A stretch of DNA of 64,000 bases. Origin: CAVQMB01 sp963713445 (GTDB lineage Bacteria; Pseudomonadota; Gammaproteobacteria; Competibacterales; Competibacteraceae). A program made the translations under genes and the position numbers. This document shows positions 7,926 through 17,013 of the stretch, one piece after another; the stretch's first letter is position 1; the number at the start of each line of letters is the position of its first letter. The DNA lies in NCBI GenBank assembly GCA_963713445.1, contig CAVQMB010000004.1, forward strand, positions 310,001 to 374,000, read 5' to 3'. The notes under the pieces are model-generated. The model was not told the origin of the DNA, made no database searches, and saw only the letters and a program-made list of their open reading frames with translations.

Positions 7926-8441
7926 CAAAACCGGTTGCGCCACCAACGCCGCGGGAGCGACCTGCTCCAACGCCAGCAGCCGCCGCTTCCGGTCCAGTCC
8001 GCCGGCATAGCCCGCCAGGCCGCCGTTGCCGGACAGTACCCGGTGACAGGGCACGATGATCGAGATCGGATTGCGACCGATGGCGGCGCCGACGGCCCGC
8101 GCATGACCCGTACCCAACCCCAGACCCCGGGCGATAGCGCCGTAGGAGGTGACGCCGCCAAACGGTATGGCGGTCAATTCCCGCCAGACGCGTTGCTGGA
8201 ACGCGCTGCCGTGCAGCCGCAAAGGCAGATCAAACAGGCGCTGCCGGCCCCGGAGAAAGGCTTCAAGCTGCCGGCACGCCGCGCGAATCACAGGTGCACC
8301 GGTGGCCGCCGGTGCAAACGGTGGCCGGGCCGCACTGGGGAAATACCGCTGCCCAACAAAGAACACGCCCGTCAGGCTATTGTCTTCCGCGCGCAACAAA
8401 ATCTCGCCGAGTGGGCTCGTCATCAGACCGTAATCGCTCAT
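7917..8441 (-). CDS. ogt: Methylated-DNA--protein-cysteine methyltransferase
   Basis: 174 residues of the Ogt/MGMT family, which transfers alkyl groups from O6-alkylguanine or O4-alkylthymine in DNA to its own cysteine in a suicide reaction. The active-site motif is PCHRV at 131-135 (acceptor Cys132). The preceding helix-turn-helix region (FQQRVWRELTAIPFG, 81-95; TSYGAIARGLG) binds the minor groove, and Arg115 fits the arginine finger. The start overlaps the stop of the upstream Ada/AlkA gene by four bases (ATGA), so the two are translationally coupled as one alkylation-repair operon. Confidence 0.93.
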   Translation of the reverse strand: MSDYGLMTSPLGEILLRAEDNSLTGVFFVGQRYFPSAARPPFAPAATGAPVIRAACRQLEAFLRGRQRLFDLPLRLHGSAFQQRVWRELTAIPFGGVTSYGAIARGLGLGTGHARAVGAAIGRNPISIIVPCHRVLSGNGGLAGYAGGLDRKRRLLALEQVAPAALVAQPVLPG

Positions 8442-9910
8442 GATTCACTTATCTCCCGTGATCTCGCCACACCAGTCCCACAGCCTTCGCCATGCCACAG
8501 CCGGACGGTCGCGTAGGCTCGCCAGGGCTCCCATTGGCGGGCATGCCGGCCGAGCGCCGCAGGATCGGCCAGGCCCAGTCGTTGTTTCAGCACCGCGTCG
8601 CCGTGCGGAAACGCGTTCGGCCAGCCCAGCGCCCGCATCGCGATGTACTGCACCGTCCATTCGCCGATACCGCGGATACGACGCAGTGCGGGCAAGGTAT
8701 CGTCGAGCGCCGTGAAGGGCTCCAGGGTCAGCCGCCGGTTGACGACCTCGCGGGCCACCGCAACGATGGCTTCAGCCCGCATGCGGGTGATGCCTAGTTC
8801 ACAGAGACTGTCAGTGCCCGCCTCAGCCAGCACGCCAGCCTGAGGGAAGGTGCGCGCCAGGTGCTGGGGCACCACGTCGACGGGTGTGCCGAAGCGGTCC
8901 GCGATCCGTGCCAGCACACTTCGGGCCTGGCCAAGCGAGATCTGCTGACCGACGATCGCCCGCACCGCGATTTCAAAACCATCGAAGCTGCCGGGCACCC
9001 GCACGCCGGGAAGCCCGGCGGCCAGCACGCCCAGATGCGCATCAACCAGTTCGGGACGACAATCCAGATCGAACAGCCGCCGGACCCGCCCCATGAGGGC
9101 TGATACATGAGGATGCAGCGCCGCCGGCAGAGTCACACTCACCGCGTGACGCTGGGGCAGGTGGCGGACCTCGACCCAGCCGTGCCAGACCCGTCCGTCG
9201 CGCACAATCTCGAGCGTCCGCACATAGCGTTCGCTGTCGACGGATTCGACACCCTCGATTTGCCGTTTACGGAGAAACGCCAGCAAAGCCGCCCAGGCGA
9301 ACGGCGGCCGGTAGGCCAGCTCGAAGCGAAGCGGCGCCGAGGTATCACTGGCGGCAGTCCGCCGGAAGCGGCTCGGGCTCAGACCATAGCGGTCCCGGAA
9401 CAGATCATTGAAGCGCCGCTGGCTGCCGAACCCGGCGGCCAGGGCCACCTGGACCATTGGCAACCGGGTATCCGTCAGCAGGCGCTTGGCCATGAGCAGG
9501 CGCTGGGTCTGGACGAACTGGCCGATGGACACCCCGAACTCAGTCTCGAAAATGCGCCGCAGGTGACGGTCACTGACACCGATCCGATCCGCCAGCGCGC
9601 CGGGTGTCGCTCCGTTCAGAAATCCGCTCTCGATCAGCGCGGCCGCCGCCTGGGCCAGGCGGCCGGTAATGTCGGGCAGGCCATGGCCGGGCGCCAGCTC
9701 AGGGCGGCAACGCAGACACGGGCGGAAACCTGCCTGCTCGGCCGCAGCGCTGTTCGGGAAAAAGCAGCAGTTCTTCCGCTGCGGACGCCTGACCGGGCAC
9801 ACCGGCCGGCAATAGATGCCGGTCGATGACACCCCGACGAAGAACCAGCCGTCGAAGCGGCGGTCGCGGGCAATCACTGCCTGATAGCAGGTGTCGGGAT
9901 CGAGTTTCAT
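8438..9910 (-). CDS. alkA: Ada zinc domain-AraC-AlkA glycosylase fusion
   Basis: 490 residues with three domains. Residues 1-75 are the Ada metal-binding domain with cysteines 34, 38, 65 and 68; the first is the acceptor for methylphosphotriesters. Residues 80-180 hold an AraC-type double helix-turn-helix, and 190-490 the AlkA DNA-3-methyladenine glycosylase with a helix-hairpin-helix (RRIRGIGEWTVQYIAMRALG) and the catalytic Asp in HGDAV. Methyl transfer to the zinc site should switch the AraC part into an activator, so the protein can sense damage, regulate and excise bases. The missing Ada C-terminal methyltransferase is supplied by the overlapping downstream ogt. Autoregulation is inferred from the Ada family. 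Confidence 0.92.
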   Translation of the reverse strand: MKLDPDTCYQAVIARDRRFDGWFFVGVSSTGIYCRPVCPVRRPQRKNCCFFPNSAAAEQAGFRPCLRCRPELAPGHGLPDITGRLAQAAAALIESGFLNGATPGALADRIGVSDRHLRRIFETEFGVSIGQFVQTQRLLMAKRLLTDTRLPMVQVALAAGFGSQRRFNDLFRDRYGLSPSRFRRTAASDTSAPLRFELAYRPPFAWAALLAFLRKRQIEGVESVDSERYVRTLEIVRDGRVWHGWVEVRHLPQRHAVSVTLPAALHPHVSALMGRVRRLFDLDCRPELVDAHLGVLAAGLPGVRVPGSFDGFEIAVRAIVGQQISLGQARSVLARIADRFGTPVDVVPQHLARTFPQAGVLAEAGTDSLCELGITRMRAEAIVAVAREVVNRRLTLEPFTALDDTLPALRRIRGIGEWTVQYIAMRALGWPNAFPHGDAVLKQRLGLADPAALGRHARQWEPWRAYATVRLWHGEGCGTGVARSREISES

Positions 9911-10136
9911 GGTCCGACTATAATCGAGATACGCGGGATATTCTCGCCAGATCCGGACCTGTGTTTAGCCTGCCTCAGTGCCACATCGAACTCATTGCCT
10001 GTCGCCGGGTCGCATCAGGTATTGGGATGGGACAAGCCATCGCCTCCGATGGCACCCTCCGAATCGTGGCCGACAGGCTGTCGCCGCGCCATTCAATGGT
10101 CCGATAGTGATCCTGGACAGACTAACGGAGGCATCA

Positions 10137-10649
10137 ATGCGAACCTCGACTATGCCACGCGTTCTCCTGGCCGCTTCTCTGATCACCGCGCCGGCGATGG
10201 CATTTGCCAGTACACCCGGCTGGATGTCGGTGGACAAGTCCGACAAGACCGTCCAGCTGACGCTGGACATGGGCGCCCCGAGCGGCGGCAGCGAGTACAA
10301 CTTCAATGGCTATTCCAAGGGCCACTTGGTGGTCACGGTGCCGGACGGCTGGACCGTCAAGATCAAGGCCAAGGACGTCGCCAAACTGCACCACAGCGTG
10401 GAGATCGTAAAAGCACGCAGCCATCCGCCGGTCCACGCGGTGAAGCCGGCGTTCTCGGGCGCTGAAACGCCGAACCCCAAGAAAGGCGTGAAGCCGGGCC
10501 ATTCAGCCAATTTTAGCTTCAAGGCCGACAAGCCGGGCAAATACTGGCTGATGTGCGGTGTACCCGGTCACGCGCTGGGTGGCATGTGGGACGTTCTGAA
10601 GGTTTCCAAAACCGCCAAGACACCAAGCGTCAGTATGTCCAAGAGCTGA
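10137..10649 (+). CDS. Sulfocyanin-like blue copper protein
   Basis: 170 residues with a signal peptide (1-25, cleavage near AFAS) and a cupredoxin domain. Likely type-1 copper ligands are His85 or His86 (KLHHSVE) and the C-terminal Cys140-x4-His145-x4-Met150 loop (MCGVPGHALGGM), which matches the sulfocyanin pattern. Sulfocyanins carry electrons in terminal oxidase chains of acidophiles and related bacteria; here it is probably a periplasmic electron carrier. ATG 10137 is chosen because it follows a GGAGG site and begins the signal peptide; upstream in-frame starts are rejected. No oxidase gene is adjacent, so its partner is unknown. Confidence 0.82.
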   Translation: MRTSTMPRVLLAASLITAPAMAFASTPGWMSVDKSDKTVQLTLDMGAPSGGSEYNFNGYSKGHLVVTVPDGWTVKIKAKDVAKLHHSVEIVKARSHPPVHAVKPAFSGAETPNPKKGVKPGHSANFSFKADKPGKYWLMCGVPGHALGGMWDVLKVSKTAKTPSVSMSKS

Positions 10650-10732
10650 TCCCGGAATCACTGACCGTGCCCCATCAGTCGTTCCATGCGGTGCACACCG
10701 CCTTCGGCGCCACTCAGGGCAAGTGCGCCGAA

Positions 10733-10961
10733 GGGGAAATGGAGGACCTGGTCTCAGGCCGAGGCCGCTATACGGACGACCATTCACTGGCCGACCGCGC
10801 CATCCCGTCCGATGGCGGCGAGGTCCACTGCACCATCAGTGCCGGGATTGCCATGGTGAAGCCGGGCGATGGCAGCGTTGAAGACGCTCTGCGGCGGGCT
10901 GACGACGCCTTAATACCGTGCCAAGGACAATGGCCGCAACCGGGTGGAAGTCGAGCGGTAA
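10733..10961 (+). pseudogene. Remnant of a GGDEF diguanylate cyclase C-terminus
   Basis: Translation from about 10790 reads like the last 50-60 residues of a GGDEF domain: CTISAGIA, then DGSVEDALRRADDAL. The expected continuation YRAKDNGRNRVEVER and a stop (10959-10961) appear in the next frame after one extra A near 10905. The N-terminal two-thirds of a GGDEF domain, including the signature itself, are absent. The piece sits directly behind the sulfocyanin gene and has no start of its own. Best read as a decayed fragment; it is unlikely to be functional. Confidence 0.7.
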
Positions 10962-10977
10962 CGGGCAGATCCGGGCG

Positions 10978-11940
10978 CTATCCGGCCACCTGAGGATTCA
11001 GTACTCGCAGCGGCCGCCCCTCGATATACGCCTGAATATTCTCCACCATGTCGCCATAAAACCGCTGATAGGTTTCCCGGGTCACGTAACCCAGATGGGG
11101 TGTCAGCACCACGTTGTCCAGGTGGGTCAGGGGATGCTCGTAAGACAGCGGTTCCTCGTTGTAGACATCCAGCGCCGCACCGCCCAGCTTGTGCGCCCGC
11201 AGCGCCGCGAGCAGCGGCGTTTCATTCACGATGGGGCCGCGCGAGGTATTGATGAGATAAGCCGAAGACCGCATCAGTCCCAGCTCGTGTGCGCCCACCA
11301 GCCCACGGGTGCGTTCGCTCAACCGCAGATGGATGGAAAGGACATCCGAGCGCATGAACAGCTCATCCTTGGACACCAGCGTGACCCCACATTCCTCGGC
11401 CCGTTCCGGGGTCAGGTTCTGGCTCCAGGCGATGACCCGCATATTGAAGGCCAGCCCCACGCGGGCCACCTGCGCGCCCAACCGTCCCAGGCCCAGAATG
11501 CCCAGGGTTTTGCCGTCCAGACCGGTGCCGAGGGTGGACTGCCAGCAGCCTTCGCGGACCGCCCGGTCCTCCAGCGGAATGGAGCGCAGCAGCGCCAGAA
11601 TCAGTCCCCAGGTCAGTTCCGCCGTAGCTGATGCCACCCCGCCCGTGCCACAGACCAGAACGCCCTGATCGGTCGCTGCCGCCAGATCGATCGCCGCATT
11701 GGCCATACCGGACGTCATCAGCAAACGCAGGTTGGGCAGGTTTTCCATCAGCTCACGCCGAAACGGCGTTCGCTCGCGCATGAGGCAGACAATCTCAAAC
11801 GGCTGCAGCCGCTGCGCCAGAAAGTCCAGGTCTTTGACATTGTCATGGAACGCTTCGATCTCGACCTCGGCGGGTAGACTGCTCCAATCCACCAGCTTCA
11901 AAGCCACGTTCTGGTAGTCATCCAGGACCGCAACCTTCAT
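10978..11940 (-). CDS. D-2-hydroxyacid dehydrogenase, NAD-binding
   Basis: 320 residues of the D-isomer-specific 2-hydroxyacid dehydrogenase family. The NAD-binding Rossmann motif GLGRLGAQVAR is near 150-160, the substrate-binding Arg lies in NTSRGPIV, and the catalytic Glu and His in EEP and PHLGYVT near the C-terminus. Such enzymes interconvert 2-keto and D-2-hydroxy acids (phosphoglycerate, glycerate, lactate-like substrates); the substrate is not evident. Monocistronic, cytosolic, good start at 11940. It is convergent with the GGDEF remnant. Confidence 0.88.
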   Translation of the reverse strand: MKVAVLDDYQNVALKLVDWSSLPAEVEIEAFHDNVKDLDFLAQRLQPFEIVCLMRERTPFRRELMENLPNLRLLMTSGMANAAIDLAAATDQGVLVCGTGGVASATAELTWGLILALLRSIPLEDRAVREGCWQSTLGTGLDGKTLGILGLGRLGAQVARVGLAFNMRVIAWSQNLTPERAEECGVTLVSKDELFMRSDVLSIHLRLSERTRGLVGAHELGLMRSSAYLINTSRGPIVNETPLLAALRAHKLGGAALDVYNEEPLSYEHPLTHLDNVVLTPHLGYVTRETYQRFYGDMVENIQAYIEGRPLRVLNPQVAG

Positions 11941-12078
11941 GAGTCACCTCCGCGCATCGTGGGCCGCCCGGTGCACTAACCGGCGCATTCAGGTCCGTTA
12001 TGGTAGCAGAGCAACGCGGGCGCGCTGGCGCTATCCTGTCGGCTGGGTAAACACTTTCGGACGCGGAGTCATGGTGCA

Positions 12079-12528
12079 ATGAAAATTTGGGTCGATGCCG
12101 ATGCCTGCCCCGTGGTCATCAGGGACATTCTTTTCCGGGCCGCGGAACGGACCAAAACCCCGCTGACGCTCGTCGCCAACCAGCCTATGCGGACCCCGGC
12201 CTCACGCTGGATCAAAGCACTGCACGTCAGATCCGGCTTCGACGTCGCCGACAACGAGATTCTCCAGCGGATCACTAGCGGCGACCTGGTGATCACCAGT
12301 GACATCCCGCTAGCCGCCGCGGTGATCGAAAAGGGCGGGCATGCACTGAGCCCGCGCGGCGAAAGCTACTCTGCCGATAACATCAGAGCCCGCCTCAACA
12401 TGCGCGACTTCATGGACACGTTGCGCTCCAGCGGCATCGACACGGGGGGTCCGGCGGCATTGAGCCAGAGTGACCGCCGGGCGTTCGCTAACGCGCTGGA
12501 CAAGCTTCTCCACCGGGCACGAAACTGA
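12079..12528 (+). CDS. yaiI: YaiI/YqxD (DUF188) family protein
   Basis: 149 residues, matching the usual length of this widely conserved family. N-terminal MKIWVDADACPV carries the conserved acidic pair (Asp6, Asp8) of a PIN-like nuclease fold; VITSDIPLA near 75 and the LSPRGESY element near 92-99 are also typical. Biochemical role is not established; a PIN-like nuclease is the usual suggestion. Single gene; no operon partners. Confidence 0.92.
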   Translation: MKIWVDADACPVVIRDILFRAAERTKTPLTLVANQPMRTPASRWIKALHVRSGFDVADNEILQRITSGDLVITSDIPLAAAVIEKGGHALSPRGESYSADNIRARLNMRDFMDTLRSSGIDTGGPAALSQSDRRAFANALDKLLHRARN

Positions 12529-12735
12529 CAGCTCTTACCATGCCGACCGGGCCAGCTCGGCGCGCGGCGGCTGCTCTATGTTGCGGGCCGCAATTATCGT
12601 CTAAGCTGCGCTAATTTAGCGGACCCGGTGACATTATCAGAACGTAAGCGCATGGGCACCACTCGACTGGAATCGTTCCGCACCGCGCTGGCCTCGGCGC
12701 ATTGCGCCCGCTGATCTCAAGAGGGAGAACCACAA

Positions 12736-13971
12736 GTGTCCGCCAGGCCCGTGGCGCTGCTGCTGTTGACTGCCCAGATCCTATCGATGCTGGGGTTTTC
12801 CACTTATGCGGCACTACTGCCGCTACTGCGCGACCAGTGGGCCTTGTCGCATTCCGAGGCCGGGCTCGTCGGCGCCGCGTTCTTCGCTGGCTACGTGGCC
12901 ACCGTTTCCTACTGGAGCGCACTTACCGACCGCAGCGATGCCCGCAAGGTTTATCTGACCGGCGGACTGCTGGCCAGCACCGGGCTGCTTGGTTTCGCGC
13001 TGCTGGCGCGCGGCTTGTGGAGTGCCGCGGCGTTCCAGATTCTTCTGGGCAGCGGGGTGGCAGCGACTTACATGCCGGGCCTGCGGCTGCTTTCCGACCG
13101 CGTCGGTGGCCCGGCGCAGAGCCGCTACATCGCCTTTTATACCTCGTTCTTCGGCGTTGGCAGCGCCCTGTCTCTGCTGCTGGCCGGTGCCGTGGCGGCG
13201 GCATGGGGCTGGCAGGCGGCCTTCGCCGTTTCCGCCGCCGGACCGTTCGCCGCCGCCGTGCTGGTTTACGGCGGGATGGCACCGGTTGCCGCAGCACCGC
13301 CGGTGAGAATGCCGTTTTCGCTGGCCAGGCTGTTTCCGCTGGGCGCTTGGCGACGCGTACTGACGCACCGGGCGGCGGCCGGTTATACGTTGGGCTATGC
13401 CGTGCATTGCCTGGAGCTGTTCGGTTCGCGCGCCTGGGTTGTCGCCTTCCTCGCCTTCGCCGCCGGCTTGCACACCGGCGGTGACCGTTTCCCGTGGGCG
13501 CCGGCGGCGACCGCCGCGTTCGTGAGCCTGTGCTCGGTGCCGGCGTCGATTCTGGGCAACGAGGCAGCACTGCGGGTCGGGCGACGCCCCTGGATTCTCG
13601 CGGTGATGCTCGGTTCGGGGTCGTGCGGCATTGTGCTGGGATTCTCGGCCGCAAGTTACTCGATCGTGGTATTGACGGTGCTGCTGGCCTACACCATGCT
13701 GGTGATGGCGGACTCCGCTACATTAACCGCCGGACTGGTCGCTGCCGCACCCAGTGACCTGCGCGGCGCCGCGATGGGGTTGTATTCGCTGGCAGGCTTC
13801 GCCGGCGGCATCCTCGGGCCGGTGCTGTTCGGAGCCGCCCTGGACGTCGCCGGCGGCGGTCGCACGCCCGCGTCCTGGGCGCTGGGATTTGCCGCGATCG
13901 GCTCGGGCTGCGTGCTCGGGTCACTGGGCGCACGCCTGCTGGGGCAGCGCGCCCGACGCAGCGTTTCTTGA
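12736..13971 (+). CDS. MFS transporter
   Basis: 411 residues with about twelve hydrophobic segments. The GTG start at 12736 follows a good GGGAGAA site. The loop between segments 2 and 3 reads WSALTDRSDARKVYL, a degenerate major-facilitator signature. Substrate unknown; an exporter or uptake carrier for a small organic solute is possible. It is 70 bases upstream of the flavoprotein disulfide reductase and may share its transcript. Confidence 0.85.
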   Translation: MSARPVALLLLTAQILSMLGFSTYAALLPLLRDQWALSHSEAGLVGAAFFAGYVATVSYWSALTDRSDARKVYLTGGLLASTGLLGFALLARGLWSAAAFQILLGSGVAATYMPGLRLLSDRVGGPAQSRYIAFYTSFFGVGSALSLLLAGAVAAAWGWQAAFAVSAAGPFAAAVLVYGGMAPVAAAPPVRMPFSLARLFPLGAWRRVLTHRAAAGYTLGYAVHCLELFGSRAWVVAFLAFAAGLHTGGDRFPWAPAATAAFVSLCSVPASILGNEAALRVGRRPWILAVMLGSGSCGIVLGFSAASYSIVVLTVLLAYTMLVMADSATLTAGLVAAAPSDLRGAAMGLYSLAGFAGGILGPVLFGAALDVAGGGRTPASWALGFAAIGSGCVLGSLGARLLGQRARRSVS

Positions 13972-14041
13972 CCCTGGTCATGGCCGGCAGCAGCCCACGC
14001 GAGCAGACTGGCTGCCTGACAGTGCAAATAAGGAGCACACT

Positions 14042-15475
14042 ATGACGACCAGTGAACATGTTGAGGTGCTGGTGATCGGCGGTGGGCCTGGGGGCACACC
14101 GGCGGCGATGGCTCTGGCACGCGGCGGCAAGCGGACGATGCTGGCGGTGGCGGGGCGGGGACTGGGTGGTGCCTGTCTGTTCGAAGGCTGCATCCCGTCC
14201 AAGATCTTCCGCGAAACCGCCGCGCGACGCCTGGAAATCGCCCGTAGCGGCGAATTCGGCCTGCGGCTCACCACCAGCCAGACGACGGTGGACTGGGCTG
14301 CGGTCCAGGCCCGCCGACACCGCATTCTTACCCAACGGGCTCAGGGAGCCCTGGCGCAGGCGCGTGCCATCCCCGGCCTGGAGGTGGTCTTCGGCCGCGC
14401 CCGTCTCTGCGGTTCACGTGAGGCTTTGATCGAGGCCGGCGGCGAACAGCGCCGGGTACACTTCAATCAGGTCATCCTTGCCACCGGCTCAGCACCCAAC
14501 CGTTTGCCTATTCCGGGCGCCGACCTGCCCGGTGTGTTTACCTCTGAGGGATTGATCGAGATCGGCTTCGTGCCCGACACCCTGGTCCTGATCGGTGGCG
14601 GACCCATAGGCATCGAGATGGCGCAGATATTCGCGGTGCTCGGCAGCCGGGTGACGGTGCTCGAAGCCGCATCGCGCATTCTGGGGCCGGTGGATGCGGT
14701 GTTGGCTGAACGCCTGAGCCAGAAACTGATGGCCGACGGGGTCACCCTGGTTACCGATGTCCGGATCGACGCCATAGTGGGTGGCGACCGGCACCATAGC
14801 GTACGTTACCGCGAAGCGGAGACCGCACGGGAGGCTGAGGCTGAGGTCGTGGCCATCGTGGCAGGACGTCACCCTAACGTCGATGGTCTGGGTCTGGAAA
14901 ACACCGCGGTACGCCATGATCGCCACGGCGTCAAGGTCAACGCCGAACTCGAGACCGACGAGCCGGGTGTATTCGCGACCGGCGATCTGATCGGCCACCC
15001 AATGTTTGCCCACTGGGCCACCGCCCAGGCACTGGCCGTAGCGGGCCACCTGCTCGGCCAAACCAGCCGCTGGCCCCGGCCCGAGCTTAACAGCGCAGTA
15101 ATTTTCTCGCGCCCCGAGCTGGGCATGGCCGGCCTGACGGAAGAAGCCGCACGCGCAGCGGGAATGGATGTGGCGGTGGCGGAATACGACTATCGCAGCG
15201 ATGCCCGCGCCCAGATCAGCGGGGAAGCCGATGGACTACTGCGCATCGTTTACCGCCGCGATGATTTGCGGGTGATCGGCATCCACGCCTTGATCGAAGG
15301 GGCTGCCGACATCATGGGCGAGGCAGCCCTGGCGGTTGCCGCCGGTGTGACGCTGCCGGTTCTGGCCGAGGCCATTCATCCACACCCGACCCTGACCGAG
15401 GCATTTGCGCTGGCGGCGCGCTCGACCCTGGCCACAATGCCGTCACAGACCGCCACGTCGTTGTCCTCACCATAG
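14042..15475 (+). CDS. Dihydrolipoamide dehydrogenase-like flavoprotein
   Basis: 477 residues of the class I pyridine-nucleotide disulfide oxidoreductases. FAD-binding VIGGGPGG (11-18), redox-active disulfide Cys45/Cys50 in GGACLFEGCIPSK, NAD-binding IGGGPIGIEMAQ near 190, second FAD motif VFATGDL, and the C-terminal HPHPTLTE base motif. All catalytic residues are present. It is not beside E1/E2 dehydrogenase genes and the second position of the redox motif region differs from housekeeping Lpd (LFEGC), so it may be a stand-alone disulfide reductase. ATG 14042 follows AAGGAG. Confidence 0.85.
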   Translation: MTTSEHVEVLVIGGGPGGTPAAMALARGGKRTMLAVAGRGLGGACLFEGCIPSKIFRETAARRLEIARSGEFGLRLTTSQTTVDWAAVQARRHRILTQRAQGALAQARAIPGLEVVFGRARLCGSREALIEAGGEQRRVHFNQVILATGSAPNRLPIPGADLPGVFTSEGLIEIGFVPDTLVLIGGGPIGIEMAQIFAVLGSRVTVLEAASRILGPVDAVLAERLSQKLMADGVTLVTDVRIDAIVGGDRHHSVRYREAETAREAEAEVVAIVAGRHPNVDGLGLENTAVRHDRHGVKVNAELETDEPGVFATGDLIGHPMFAHWATAQALAVAGHLLGQTSRWPRPELNSAVIFSRPELGMAGLTEEAARAAGMDVAVAEYDYRSDARAQISGEADGLLRIVYRRDDLRVIGIHALIEGAADIMGEAALAVAAGVTLPVLAEAIHPHPTLTEAFALAARSTLATMPSQTATSLSSP

Positions 15476-15600
15476 CGCCGAGTGACGTTCGCAGAGTCTG
15501 GGGCGGACGACTGGGTGTGCGGTGGCGGACCGGTCGCGGATGTTACAATCCGCGCCCTTTCACGATGATCGACGATACAACCCCCTGCCACCACCGGACC

Positions 15601-16829
15601 ATGCCCTACGCGCCCAACTGCATCGCCGTTCACTATGCCGAACTTGCCCTCAAAGGACGCAACCGCGCGACGTTTGAGGCGCAGTTACAGCGCCAGGTGC
15701 GGCAGCGCCTACAGCGACTCGGGCTGAGCTGGCCGGCAACCCGCGAAGGCGGGCGGATGCTGATCGACGTTGCTGACCATCCGGCCCGTCTGCCCGAGGT
15801 TCTGGAAGCACTCGGAGAGACCCGGGGATTGCGGTCTACTTCCCCGCAATGCGGTTCCCGCTTGAGCTCGCCAGCGCCGGCGAGACGGCACTACAATGCG
15901 GACCGGTGGGTGCCGCGTTGCTTGATCTAGCCCGCAACCTTCATGGTCCCGGTCAGCGCTTTGCCGTGAGGGTGGCACAGCATGCCTCCGGGTTGCAGCT
16001 GTCCGGCCGGGCACTGGAACGGGCCTGGGGTACGGCGATTTTGTCCGAAACTCCCTGGGATGGCGTCAATCTGTCCGCGCCGGACCGTACGTTCCATGTC
16101 GCCACCTATCCCGAGGGGGTGTTTCTCTACGCCGATCGCATCACCGGATTGGGCGGCATGCCGGTGGGCATCAGCGGACGGGTGCTGACCCTGCTCTCCG
16201 GGGGCATCGACTCGCCGGTTGCGGCTTTCCTCATGGCGCGCCGCGGCTGCCACGTCGACGGGCTGCATTTCACGGCAAATTACCTCGATCGTGACGGTGC
16301 CGTGGACACACCGGTCGGACGTTTGGCCCGCCGACTGTCGCACTACACCGGAACATTGACCCTATATGTCGCGCCTTACGTGCGGTTCGATCTCGCACTC
16401 ACCGGTGACCGCACCGGTTTCGAAGTCATGTTGTTCCGTCGCTTCATGCTGCGCGCAGCCGAACAAGTGGCCCGGCGCCGGCAGGCGGCCGCCCTGGTCA
16501 CCGGTGACAGCCTGAGTCAGGTCGCTTCGCAAACGCTGGCCAACCTGGTCGCCCTCGAAGCCGCTGTTGAGCTGCCAGTGTTCCGTCCGCTGATCGGCCT
16601 TAATAAACAGGAGATCATCACCTGGGCACGTCAGATTGACACCTACAAGACCTCCATCCAGCCCTACAAGGACTGCTGCGCGCTGGTCAGTCGGGGCCCC
16701 CGGACCCGCAGTCACCCGGTGCAGCTGGCAGCCCTCGAAGCCAAACGGCTGCCGCACTATGACGATCTGATCGAAACGGTTCTGGACGAAATCCGGACAG
16801 TGCACTTCGAGTTGGGGGACGTCGTCTAG
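15601..16829 (+). pseudogene. thiI: tRNA 4-thiouridine synthase ThiI, one frame break
   Basis: ThiI adenylates uridine-8 of tRNA for sulfur transfer to make s4U and takes part in thiamine-thiazole synthesis in some bacteria. Two frames together give about 409 residues: a THUMP region (15601-16000) and the PP-loop ATPase (LSGGIDSPVA near 16195), then YKDCC near the C-terminus. The rhodanese extension of the long form is absent. The frame changes at about 15825-15832: one missing C in the C/G run would restore TPGIAVYFPA. Total length is one base short of a whole codon number. Everything else is conserved, so either a consensus error or a very recent mutation. Confidence 0.85.
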
Positions 16830-17013
16830 AAAAAACGGCCGGCACTTGTGTCAGCGCGAATGCCTGCGGGAGGGCCGGCTGAGGGGGCTGCCGTATTGAC
16901 GATGGGCCGCAGTACGCGATGGCTGGACACCTCACGCGGCCAGCCAGCCCCCCGTCCAGCGTCGGCGGACGGCCGAACCAGCGTGCCGCCCACCTCAGGA
17001 TACTACCGGATCG

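Noticed and set aside
15820..15840. Programmed frameshift in thiI
   Set aside because: No slippery heptamer plus pseudoknot; ThiI is not known to use frameshifting. Simple missing base is the better reading.
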